DNA of 64,000 nucleotides, taken from the NCBI GenBank assembly GCA_031553435.1, contig JAVBLQ010000030.1, forward strand, positions 10,386-74,385, read 5' to 3'. Below are positions 8,812-16,171 of this stretch, piece after piece (position 1 is the first letter of the stretch; the number at the start of each line of letters is the position of its first letter). This DNA is from JAVBLQ01 sp031553435 (GTDB lineage Bacteria > Bacteroidota > Bacteroidia > Bacteroidales > Azobacteroidaceae). The notes below the pieces were generated by a model. That model did not search any database and was not told the origin of the DNA. It saw only the letters and a program-made list of their open reading frames with translations. Position numbers and translations under genes: made by a program.

Positions 8812-9081
8812 ATGAACATTAAACCATTAGCAGACAGAGTGTTGATTAAACCTGCTGCAGCAGAAGAAAAAACTGTAGGAGGAATTATCATTCCCGACTC
8901 CGCAAAAGAAAAACCCCTTAAAGGAGAAGTGTTGGCCGTTGGAAACGGAACAAAAGATGAAGAAATGATTTTGAAAAAAGGCGATCAGGTACTTTACGGA
9001 AAATATGCTGGTACGGAAATCGAGCTTGAAGGCGAAAAATTATTGATCATGCGTCAGTCTGATGTTTTAGCAATCGTTTAA
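8812..9081 (+). CDS. groES: Co-chaperonin GroES
   Basis: An 89-residue GroES that caps the GroEL ring. The N-terminal IKPLADRVLIKP and the mobile loop AEEKTVGGIIIPDSAKEKP (about 17-35) are the family hallmarks, followed by GEVLAVGNGT and the C-terminal ESDVLAIV-like strand (QSDVLAIV). groEL follows 85 bp downstream. No CIRCE inverted repeat is visible upstream, so heat-shock control would have to act by another route. Confidence 0.97.
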   Translation: MNIKPLADRVLIKPAAAEEKTVGGIIIPDSAKEKPLKGEVLAVGNGTKDEEMILKKGDQVLYGKYAGTEIELEGEKLLIMRQSDVLAIV

Positions 9082-9090
9082 GAATAAACT

Positions 9091-9152
9091 AATTATCCAA
9101 TATGCCAATTGATTTTCTCTTTTTTATTGGCAAATTGGCACATTAACATATT
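9091..9152 (+). repeat. Word-repeat hairpin between groES and groEL
   Basis: The left arm AATTATCCAATATGCCAATT (9091-9110) pairs imperfectly with ATTGGCAAATTGGCACATT (9126-9144). Both arms contain two near-copies of a CCAAT word. It lies inside the groESL operon, so it is unlikely to be a full terminator; an mRNA processing or stability role is possible. Confidence 0.55.
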
Positions 9153-9166
9153 AAACAATTATATTT

Positions 9167-10804
9167 ATGGCAAAAGAAATTAAATTCAATATCGATTCTC
9201 GTGATCTCCTTAAAAAAGGAGTGGATGAATTGGCAAATGCAGTAAAAGTAACATTAGGACCTAAAGGTCGCAATGTAATCATTGAGAAAAAATTCGGTGC
9301 ACCTCAAATCACAAAAGATGGTGTGACTGTGGCAAAAGAAGTGGAACTGTCAGATCCTTTCCAAAATATGGGAGCTCAATTAGTGAAAGAAGTGGCTTCT
9401 AAAACTAACGATGATGCCGGTGACGGAACAACAACAGCTACCGTATTGGCTCAATCAATCATTGGTGTAGGTTTGAAAAATGTAACAGCCGGAGCTAATC
9501 CGATGGATTTGAAACGTGGTATTGATAAAGCCGTTGCTGCTGTTGTTGACAATATCAAATCTCAATCTCAGGCAATCGGTGATGATTTTAAAAAAATAGA
9601 ACATGTAGCTAAAATCTCTGCAAATGGTGACGAAACTATCGGAAAACTCATTGCAGAAGCTATGCAAAAAGTGAAAAAAGAAGGTGTAATCACTGTAGAA
9701 GAAGCAAAAGGTACTGAAACTTACGTAGATGTAGTAGAAGGTATGCAATTTGACCGTGGTTATATCTCTCCATATTTTGTGACCAACACAGAAAAAATGG
9801 AAGCTGAATTGGAGAATCCTTTCATTTTGATCTATGATAAAAAGATTTCTGTATTGAAAGATATGCTTCCTATCTTGGAACAAACCGTTCAAACAGGCCG
9901 TCCTTTATTGATTATAGCAGAAGATATTGAAAGTGAAGCTTTAGCTACATTGGTAGTTAACCGTTTACGCGGATCTTTGAAAATTGCCGCAGTAAAAGCT
10001 CCCGGATTTGGTGATCGTCGCAAAGAAATGTTGGAAGATATTGCCGTATTGACCGGTGGTGTGGTAATTTCTGAAGAAAAAGGATTGAAGCTGGAAGGCG
10101 CTACCATGGATATGTTGGGTAACGCTGAAAAAATAACAATTAACAAAGACAATACAACTATTGTAAACGGTTCAGGCGATAAAGAAGCGATCAAAGCACG
10201 TGTAGCTCAAATCAAAGCTCAAATCGAAAAAACAACTTCCGATTACGATCGTGAAAAATTACAGGAACGTTTGGCTAAATTAGCTGGTGGAGTTGCTGTT
10301 CTTTATGTTGGAGCTCCTTCTGAAATTGAAATGAAAGAAAAGAAAGATCGTGTGGACGATGCTTTAAGTGCAACCCGTGCTGCTATTGAAGAAGGTACGG
10401 TTCCTGGTGGAGGTATCGCTTATATCCGTGCAATAACCGCTCTTGAAAATCTGAAGGGTGAAAATGAAGACGAAACTACAGGTGTTGAAATTGTAAAACG
10501 TGCAATTGAAGAGCCTCTTCGTCAAATCGTTGAAAATGCAGGAAAAGAAGGTGCCGTAATTGTTCAGAAAGTAAAAGAAGGAAAAGCTGATTTCGGTTAT
10601 AATGCCCGTGCAGATGTATATGAAAACTTATACGCAGCAGGAGTAATCGACCCGGCAAAAGTAACCCGTGTAGCTTTAGAAAATGCAGCATCTATCGCCG
10701 GAATGTTCTTAACAACCGAATGTGTGATTGCTGAAAAGAAAGAAGAAGGTAACGCAGCTCCTGCAATGCCTCCGATGGGTGGAGGAATGGGAGGCATGAT
10801 GTAA
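9167..10804 (+). CDS. groEL: Chaperonin GroEL
   Basis: The 60-kDa chaperonin, 545 residues, which folds cytosolic proteins inside the GroES-capped ring. Seen are the ATP-binding segments TLGPKGRNVII (about 30-40) and DGVTVAKEV, GDGTTTATVLAQ (about 86-97), the apical-domain signature, VPGGGIAYIRA near 412-422, and the C-terminal Gly-Met tail (MPPMGGGMGGMM). Length and motifs are normal. It forms an operon with groES, and a terminator follows. Confidence 0.98.
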   Translation: MAKEIKFNIDSRDLLKKGVDELANAVKVTLGPKGRNVIIEKKFGAPQITKDGVTVAKEVELSDPFQNMGAQLVKEVASKTNDDAGDGTTTATVLAQSIIGVGLKNVTAGANPMDLKRGIDKAVAAVVDNIKSQSQAIGDDFKKIEHVAKISANGDETIGKLIAEAMQKVKKEGVITVEEAKGTETYVDVVEGMQFDRGYISPYFVTNTEKMEAELENPFILIYDKKISVLKDMLPILEQTVQTGRPLLIIAEDIESEALATLVVNRLRGSLKIAAVKAPGFGDRRKEMLEDIAVLTGGVVISEEKGLKLEGATMDMLGNAEKITINKDNTTIVNGSGDKEAIKARVAQIKAQIEKTTSDYDREKLQERLAKLAGGVAVLYVGAPSEIEMKEKKDRVDDALSATRAAIEEGTVPGGGIAYIRAITALENLKGENEDETTGVEIVKRAIEEPLRQIVENAGKEGAVIVQKVKEGKADFGYNARADVYENLYAAGVIDPAKVTRVALENAASIAGMFLTTECVIAEKKEEGNAAPAMPPMGGGMGGMM

Positions 10805-10848
10805 AAAAAATACAAGCCCGGCTTTCCCAAGTTCAGACTTGTCTAAAG

Positions 10849-10887
10849 AACTGTCTCATAAGTAAAACAATGTGAGGCAGTTTTTTT
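10849..10887 (+). terminator. Rho-independent terminator after groEL
   Basis: A 10-bp stem (10849-10858 AACTGTCTCA with 10873-10882, one G-U pair) is followed by seven T. The arm sequence GAACTGTCTCATAAGT also resembles the end of the inverted-repeat element at 57348-57525 (GAGACTGTCTCAAAAGT), so it may be derived from such an element. Confidence 0.75.
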
Positions 10888-10931
10888 ATTTAATCAAAAT
10901 TTTAATTATATGTATAAACAAACCTTAACTA

Positions 10932-11321
10932 TTAGAGCAATGCGACAGACTGCCTTATCTTATTTGAAATATCCTCAAGTGCATGTGAAAGAGTTCTTAT
11001 TTCGGCATTTGAAAATTTTGCCTGCTTCCCATTCACTATATTTCCATTTAAGCGTTGATAAAACCATTGTGGTGTTTTGTGGAAATATTCTTTTGTAAGA
11101 TATGATATGGAAATTACAGGTAAAATACTTTCCAATTTATCCCGCAATATAATTTCTTCTACTTCTTTATTGGTTTCTTTGATAGAGGCCAACATTGAAT
11201 TTTCAAATTCAGCCTGATTACTTGCGGCTAATTTTTCAATTTCTTTGTCAATGGCTTCTAATTCCGATGGGCTTTTGGCTTTACGGAATTTTTCTTTTAA
11301 TGCTTTTATTTCTTTTTCCAT
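10932..11321 (-). CDS. DUF5053 family protein
   Basis: A 129-residue protein I recognise as DUF5053-like from its C-terminal half: ILPVISISYLTKEYFHKTPQ, then WFYQRLNGNIVNGKQAKFS and LEDISNKI. The N-terminal 60 residues are charged and helical (EIKALKEKFRKAK), probably coiled coil. Function is unknown; the C-terminal segment looks like a compact helix-turn-helix-like module but has no clear DNA-binding signature. It lies 52 nt downstream of a 48-codon gene on the same strand and downstream of tRNA-Val, a typical accessory-gene spot. Confidence 0.7.
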   Translation of the reverse strand: MEKEIKALKEKFRKAKSPSELEAIDKEIEKLAASNQAEFENSMLASIKETNKEVEEIILRDKLESILPVISISYLTKEYFHKTPQWFYQRLNGNIVNGKQAKFSNAEIRTLSHALEDISNKIRQSVALL

Positions 11322-11373
11322 GATTGTAACTTTATCTATCTTGAAAATTCTTCTTTTATAAGAAGGCGATTGT

Positions 11374-11520
11374 TTAATCCATTTCTTTTAAAAGTTCGAT
11401 CAATTTATCAATTTCGTACTGAAATTTATTCTGAGATGCTATTGAAAATTTCTTAAAGTAACGAAGATAAAAAAGCAAATCTTTTTCATATTCTTTTCTT
11501 TTGGAACTTTGTCTTTTCAT
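11374..11520 (-). CDS. Small basic hypothetical protein (48 aa)
   Basis: A 48-residue peptide (MKRQSSKRKEYEKDLLFY start) that is strongly basic at the N-terminus and ends in an amphipathic helix (YEIDKLIELLKEMD). An upstream ATG at 11556 would add 12 residues, but a -7 promoter box (TACATTTG, 11542-11549) lies inside that extension, so the ATG at 11518-11520 is preferred. It is probably co-transcribed with the DUF5053 gene. No family recognised. A toxin/antitoxin or regulatory pair is conceivable but not shown. Confidence 0.5.
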   Translation of the reverse strand: MKRQSSKRKEYEKDLLFYLRYFKKFSIASQNKFQYEIDKLIELLKEMD

Positions 11521-11541
11521 AGCCAGTGTTAAGTTTTGCCA

Positions 11542-11549
11542 CAAATGTA
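11542..11549 (-). promoter_or_regulatory. -7 box for the small gene/DUF5053 pair
   Basis: On the minus strand TACATTTG fits TAnnTTTG and is about 21 bp upstream of the preferred start codon. It lies between the tRNA-Val 3' end and the small gene, giving the pair its own promoter. Confidence 0.45.
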
Positions 11550-11626
11550 ATAACATTTTTGTTATATTGAAAATTTTTCTTGGATTTTTTATAAAAAAGA
11601 TGAGAAAAATAGGTTTTAGTCATCTG

Positions 11627-11701
11627 TGAACTGTGCTGGACTCGAACCAGCGACCCCTACCCTGTCAAGGTAATGCTCTAAACCAACTGAGCTAACAGTC
11701 C
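11627..11701 (-). tRNA. tRNA-Val (anticodon GAC)
   Basis: The 75-nt minus-strand sequence folds into a full cloverleaf. The acceptor GGACTGT pairs with ACAGTTC (one G-U), the D stem is GCTC/GAGC, the anticodon stem is TTACC/GGTAG with loop TTGACAG (anticodon GAC, Val), the variable loop has 5 nt, and the T stem is GCTGG/CCAGC with loop TTCGAGT. The discriminator is A and no CCA is encoded. It reads GUC and GUU codons. It is divergent from lysS and lies upstream of two small leftward genes. Confidence 0.95.
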
Positions 11702-11773
11702 TTTGTTTATTTTGTGATCGCAAATGTAAGACAATTTATTAAATAATAAAATTTTTTTTTAGCCAATATTATG

Positions 11774-11782
11774 ATAACTTTG
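11774..11782 (+). promoter_or_regulatory. -7 box of the lysS promoter
   Basis: TAACTTTGC is a consensus Bacteroidota -7 box, 18 bp upstream of the ATG at 11801. It overlaps the first codons of a longer possible lysS frame (ATG at 11771), which therefore cannot be the usual start. Confidence 0.7.
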
Positions 11783-11800
11783 CACGAAACATTAAATTAT

Positions 11801-13333
11801 ATGGATATACTTGAACTAAGCGAACAGGAAATTTTTCGTCGCAAAAGCTTGGATGAATTGCGAAATATGGGTATAGAACCTTATCCCGCAGCAGAATATA
11901 AAACAACAGCATTTTCTACAGATATTAAGTCCACATTCAATGATGAAGATACCTCCCGGAAAGAAATATCGATTGCCGGCCGGATCATGAGTCGCCGGAT
12001 CATGGGCAAAGCTTCGTTTATGGAGCTGCAAGATTCACAAGGAAGAATTCAGATATATATTACCCGTGACGATATTTGTCCGGAAGAAAATAAAGACCTC
12101 TATAATGTTGTTTTCAAAAAATTACTTGATATTGGTGATTTTGTTGGAGTCAAAGGTTTTGTTTTCCGTACACAAATGGGAGAAATCTCCGTTCATGCCG
12201 AAGAGTTGACCGTATTATCCAAATCACTTCGTCCTTTACCTATTGTTAAAGTAAAAGATGGTGTAACTTACGATGCATTTTCAGATCCAGAACTGCGTTA
12301 TCGCCAACGTTATGTCGATTTGATTGTAAATGACGGAATCAAAGATATTTTCCTGAAAAGAACAAAAATATTTAACTCCATGCGTAATTTCTTCAATGAA
12401 CGTGGATATATTGAAGTAGATACTCCTGTTTTACAGGCAATTCCGGGTGGAGCCGCTGCGCGTCCGTTTATCACTCATCACAATGCATTGGATATTCCTT
12501 TGTATTTACGTATTGCCAATGAGCTTTATTTAAAACGCCTGATTGTAGGTGGTTTTGAAGGAGTTTATGAATTTTCCCGCAATTTCCGTAACGAAGGAAT
12601 GGACAGAACACATAATCCGGAATTCACCTGCATGGAAATCTACGTTTCCTATAAAGATTACAACTGGATGATGGCTATGACCGAACAGATGCTGGAAAAA
12701 ATCTGTCTGGATGTGTTGGGAACAACCGAAGTTCAGGTCGGAAACAACCTGATCAGTTTCAAAGCTCCATACAAACGTATTTCAATGATCGACGCAATCA
12801 AAGAAAATACAGGTGTCGATATTGCCGGAATGGATGAAGATCAGTTGCGTGATGTTTGTAAAAAACTAAGTGTAGAACAAGACAAAACAATGGGTAAAGG
12901 AAAACTCATTGATGAAATATTCGGAGAAAAATGCGAAGGTAAATACATTCAACCTACATTCATTACAGATTATCCGATCGAAATGTCTCCGTTGACCAAA
13001 AAACACCGGACAAATCCGGAACTCACCGAACGTTTCGAATTAATGATCAATGGAAAAGAGATCGCCAATGCATATTCAGAATTAAATGATCCGATTGATC
13101 AACGCATTCGTTTTGAGGAACAATTAAAGCTTTCTGAGAAGGGAGACGATGAAGCCATGTTTATTGACCATGATTTTCTACGTTCGCTCGAATACGGAAT
13201 GCCTCCCACTTCTGGTATGGGTATAGGTATGGATCGTTTAGTCATGTTATTAACAGGACAGGCTGCTATTCAGGAAGTATTATTATTCCCTCAAATGCGT
13301 CCGGAAAAAATACACAAGAAAGAAGATGAATAA
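11801..13333 (+). CDS. lysS: Lysyl-tRNA synthetase (class II)
   Basis: A class II LysRS, 510 residues from ATG 11801 (MDILELSEQEIFRR), which charges tRNA-Lys. This start is chosen because the in-frame ATG at 11771 overlaps the -7 box and because the LELSEQE N-terminus is typical of Bacteroidota LysRS. An OB-fold anticodon-binding domain (about 55-150) precedes the catalytic core with motif 2 (FRNEGMDRTHNPEFTCME) and motif 3 (GMGIGMDRLVMLLT). It overlaps gpsA by 8 nt and heads a dense operon that runs through pgi to the HAD gene. Confidence 0.95.
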   Translation: MDILELSEQEIFRRKSLDELRNMGIEPYPAAEYKTTAFSTDIKSTFNDEDTSRKEISIAGRIMSRRIMGKASFMELQDSQGRIQIYITRDDICPEENKDLYNVVFKKLLDIGDFVGVKGFVFRTQMGEISVHAEELTVLSKSLRPLPIVKVKDGVTYDAFSDPELRYRQRYVDLIVNDGIKDIFLKRTKIFNSMRNFFNERGYIEVDTPVLQAIPGGAAARPFITHHNALDIPLYLRIANELYLKRLIVGGFEGVYEFSRNFRNEGMDRTHNPEFTCMEIYVSYKDYNWMMAMTEQMLEKICLDVLGTTEVQVGNNLISFKAPYKRISMIDAIKENTGVDIAGMDEDQLRDVCKKLSVEQDKTMGKGKLIDEIFGEKCEGKYIQPTFITDYPIEMSPLTKKHRTNPELTERFELMINGKEIANAYSELNDPIDQRIRFEEQLKLSEKGDDEAMFIDHDFLRSLEYGMPPTSGMGIGMDRLVMLLTGQAAIQEVLLFPQMRPEKIHKKEDE

Positions 13334-14318
13334 TCCGAAAATTGCCATCATGGGTGGTGGGAGCTGGGCTACGGCTCTCGCTAAGATTGTTCTTTCAACA
13401 CAAGAACACATCAATTGGTATATGCGTCGTCCCGATAGAATTGATGATTTCAAGCGTCTGGAACATAATCCGGCATATCTTACAGGTGTCAAATTCGATA
13501 TCAACCGGATCACTTTTTATTCGAATATCAATAACGCAGTAAAAGAATCAGATATCCTGTTTTTTGCCACACCATCTCCTTTCTTAAAACAACATTTGAA
13601 AAAACTTAAAACCAGTTTGAGCGATAAAGTTATCGTATCTGCAATCAAGGGAATCGTTCCTGACGAGAATATGATCATTTCCGATTATATGGCAGATTTT
13701 TATAAAATACCATTCGACAATATCATTGTTTTGGGAGGTCCTTGTCATGCGGAAGAAGTAGCACTGGAAAGGTTGTCATATCTTACGGTTGCCTGTACCA
13801 ATCAGAAAAATGCTGAATGGCTATCTACCGTATTATCTAATCAATTCATGCGGACAAGCACAAGCTTTGATGTTATTGGGATTGAATATGCATCTGTATT
13901 GAAAAATGTATATGCCATTGCAACAGGTATTTGTCACGGATTAAAATATGGAGACAACTTTCACGCACTATTTATTTCTAATGCCATTCAGGAAATGAAT
14001 AGGTTTCTTAAAGCAGTTCATCCTGTTGAACGTGAAATCTGCGGTTCAGCTTATTTAGGAGACTTATTGGTAACTTCTTATTCCCGTTTCAGTCGCAACC
14101 GGATATTCGGAACCATGATCGGAAAAGATTATTCTGTCAAAACGGCACAACTCGAAATGGAAATGATTGCCGAAGGATATTATGCAACCAAATGCGTGAA
14201 AGAAATCAATGAAAAATACAATGTCGATATGCCTATCCTGGATAGTGTATATCGTATATTATATGAGAAAAAAGCGCCATTAACAGAGATAAGAAAACTG
14301 ACGGAAAAACTCAAATAG
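13326..14318 (+). CDS. gpsA: Glycerol-3-phosphate dehydrogenase [NAD(P)+]
   Basis: A 330-residue enzyme that reduces dihydroxyacetone phosphate to sn-glycerol 3-phosphate for phospholipid synthesis. The dinucleotide-binding loop GGGSWATALAKI is at residues 10-21, the second family motif ILGGPCHAEEV-like segment (VLGGPCHAEEVALE) near 136-149, and the catalytic lysine region VLKNVYAIATGICHGLKYGDN holds Lys193. Its ATG lies inside the lysS 3' end (8-nt overlap), and its stop overlaps the GTG of the next gene by one base, which suggests translational coupling. Confidence 0.96.
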   Translation: MNNPKIAIMGGGSWATALAKIVLSTQEHINWYMRRPDRIDDFKRLEHNPAYLTGVKFDINRITFYSNINNAVKESDILFFATPSPFLKQHLKKLKTSLSDKVIVSAIKGIVPDENMIISDYMADFYKIPFDNIIVLGGPCHAEEVALERLSYLTVACTNQKNAEWLSTVLSNQFMRTSTSFDVIGIEYASVLKNVYAIATGICHGLKYGDNFHALFISNAIQEMNRFLKAVHPVEREICGSAYLGDLLVTSYSRFSRNRIFGTMIGKDYSVKTAQLEMEMIAEGYYATKCVKEINEKYNVDMPILDSVYRILYEKKAPLTEIRKLTEKLK

Positions 14319-16171
14319 TGATACTTTTACAAAAAAAACTATATTTCCTTATTCTTATATTACTTTCTATAGCAAATGCTATTTATTCTGCTGATAGTGA
14401 GGTGGTAAAATATGCTTCTTTGCGAAAAATCGACGGCGATAATCTTGTCAGGATAGATTCTTTTGAGATTCAAATCAATAACCGCAAAGGAGAAGCTATT
14501 GCCGGGAACATCAGGATCAATTATACAAAAAAAGAAAAAATCAATCTGGGTGATGTCTGGTTGCAGGATATGAAGGGAAATATTATCCGGAAACTGGGGA
14601 AAAGTGAAATCAAAGATCATCATGCTATTTCCAATTATTCTTTATATGAAGACGACTTTGTGAAAGAAATGGAAATCAGACATAATGCCTACCCATATAA
14701 AATATGCTATTCCTACAAAATTGTGGCTTCCGATTTCCTTTATGTTGCAAACTGGATACCTTATTTGAAATCAGATCTACCGGTAAAGTCAGCCAGTTTA
14801 ACCGTTGAAATTCCGGTTGATTATCTGGTTAAAAAGAAAGAAGAAAATATAACAGCGCCCGAAATTCAATCTACAGACAAGACGATCACTTATACATGGA
14901 ACACATCGTATGATGCTAAAAAAAGAGAAACAAATGCTCCTCTATCAGAACTGAATATTCCTCATGTAATAGTTGAACCATTACATTTTAAATATGGAAT
15001 AAAAGGGAGCTGGGAAAGTTGGCAATCATTCGGAGAATGGGTTTCGGGATTGAATGAAAAAGGGAAAACTTTGCCGTTGGCAGAACAGGAAAAAGTCAAA
15101 GAACTGGTAAAAAATATTGCAGATCCGAAAGAAAAAGTCAACATATTATACCGGTATTTGCAACAAAACACCCGCTATATCAATGTAAAAATAGATGTCG
15201 GAGGCTTCAAATCCTATCCTGCCGAATATGTTGCAACCAATAAATACGGAGATTGTAAGGCGTTAAGCAATTATATGCTCACATTACTTGATTGCGCCGG
15301 AATCAAATCTTATTATACGCTGATAAAATCAGGGGATGAAATCGAAGAAATTGATAAAAATTTTCCTTCGCAAGCTTTTAATCATGTGATAGTGACTGTC
15401 CCATTAGCAAAAGATACAATTTTTTTGGAATGTACAAGCAAAAATTTTCCTTGCGGATATTTAGGAACCTTTACACAAGGCCGTGACGCATTTATCGTTG
15501 ATGGTGAAAACAGCCGGTTTGTAAAAACTCCCGAACTAAAAACCTCTGATGTTATTTCTTCCACAACAATCACTATTCCTTTCCTTCTGTCTTATGTGGA
15601 TGTAAATGCAAAAATAAAACAACGAGGAGAGCAATACGAATTATTCACATACTTATCAACCGAGTTAAACAAAGAGAGAACAGAAAGATATATCCATAAA
15701 AATATATATGCCGGATCATTTGATTTACAGGATTTTAGCTTTAAAAATGAAAATCTCGGACAACCGGAAATAACTCTTTTTCTTCAAATGAAAATGATGA
15801 ATAATTGTAAAGTTTATGGAAATAATTACGTTTTATCTACATTTTCACAAAATTTGCCAGAGATAGAATCTCCGGAAAATAGAACTCAAGCTATACAATT
15901 CGACTATCCTATTGTTTATCAAGATACTATTACTTATAAATTCTCTTCAGATATGTTGTGGAAAAAAGTTCCTGAAAACGTTTATATAAAATCAGATTTC
16001 GGAGAATATGCCGTAAGTTACAATTATTCAAACACTAAGTTTAGTATAATAAAAAATATCGTTATCTTTAGAGGACGATATGAAGCAGGTCGGCAATACA
16101 ATGATTTCTACAAATATCTGTCTGCTGTTAAGTCAAATGAACAAAAAAACATTTATCTGGAAGTACAATGA
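14318..16171 (+). CDS. DUF3857/transglutaminase-like protein with intact catalytic residues
   Basis: A 617-residue exported protein (GTG start overlapping the gpsA stop; signal peptide about 1-24). It has an N-terminal DUF3857 beta domain and a central transglutaminase-like papain-fold core. The presumed catalytic residues are visible: Cys313 in KYGDCKALSNY, His356 in FNHVIVTVPL, and an acidic residue in FLECTSKNFPCGYLG. The C-terminal third is beta-rich. Its substrate is unknown; periplasmic relatives are thought to act as proteases or amidases. It is followed with a 4-nt overlap by a paralogue whose catalytic residues are lost, so the two are probably made in fixed ratio and may form a complex. 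Confidence 0.85.
   Translation: MILLQKKLYFLILILLSIANAIYSADSEVVKYASLRKIDGDNLVRIDSFEIQINNRKGEAIAGNIRINYTKKEKINLGDVWLQDMKGNIIRKLGKSEIKDHHAISNYSLYEDDFVKEMEIRHNAYPYKICYSYKIVASDFLYVANWIPYLKSDLPVKSASLTVEIPVDYLVKKKEENITAPEIQSTDKTITYTWNTSYDAKKRETNAPLSELNIPHVIVEPLHFKYGIKGSWESWQSFGEWVSGLNEKGKTLPLAEQEKVKELVKNIADPKEKVNILYRYLQQNTRYINVKIDVGGFKSYPAEYVATNKYGDCKALSNYMLTLLDCAGIKSYYTLIKSGDEIEEIDKNFPSQAFNHVIVTVPLAKDTIFLECTSKNFPCGYLGTFTQGRDAFIVDGENSRFVKTPELKTSDVISSTTITIPFLLSYVDVNAKIKQRGEQYELFTYLSTELNKERTERYIHKNIYAGSFDLQDFSFKNENLGQPEITLFLQMKMMNNCKVYGNNYVLSTFSQNLPEIESPENRTQAIQFDYPIVYQDTITYKFSSDMLWKKVPENVYIKSDFGEYAVSYNYSNTKFSIIKNIVIFRGRYEAGRQYNDFYKYLSAVKSNEQKNIYLEVQ

Noticed and set aside
10805..11626. Integrated element with att sites at tRNA-Val
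   Set aside because: No direct repeat of the tRNA 3' end and no integrase were found in the groEL-tRNA interval; only the accessory character of the genes remains.
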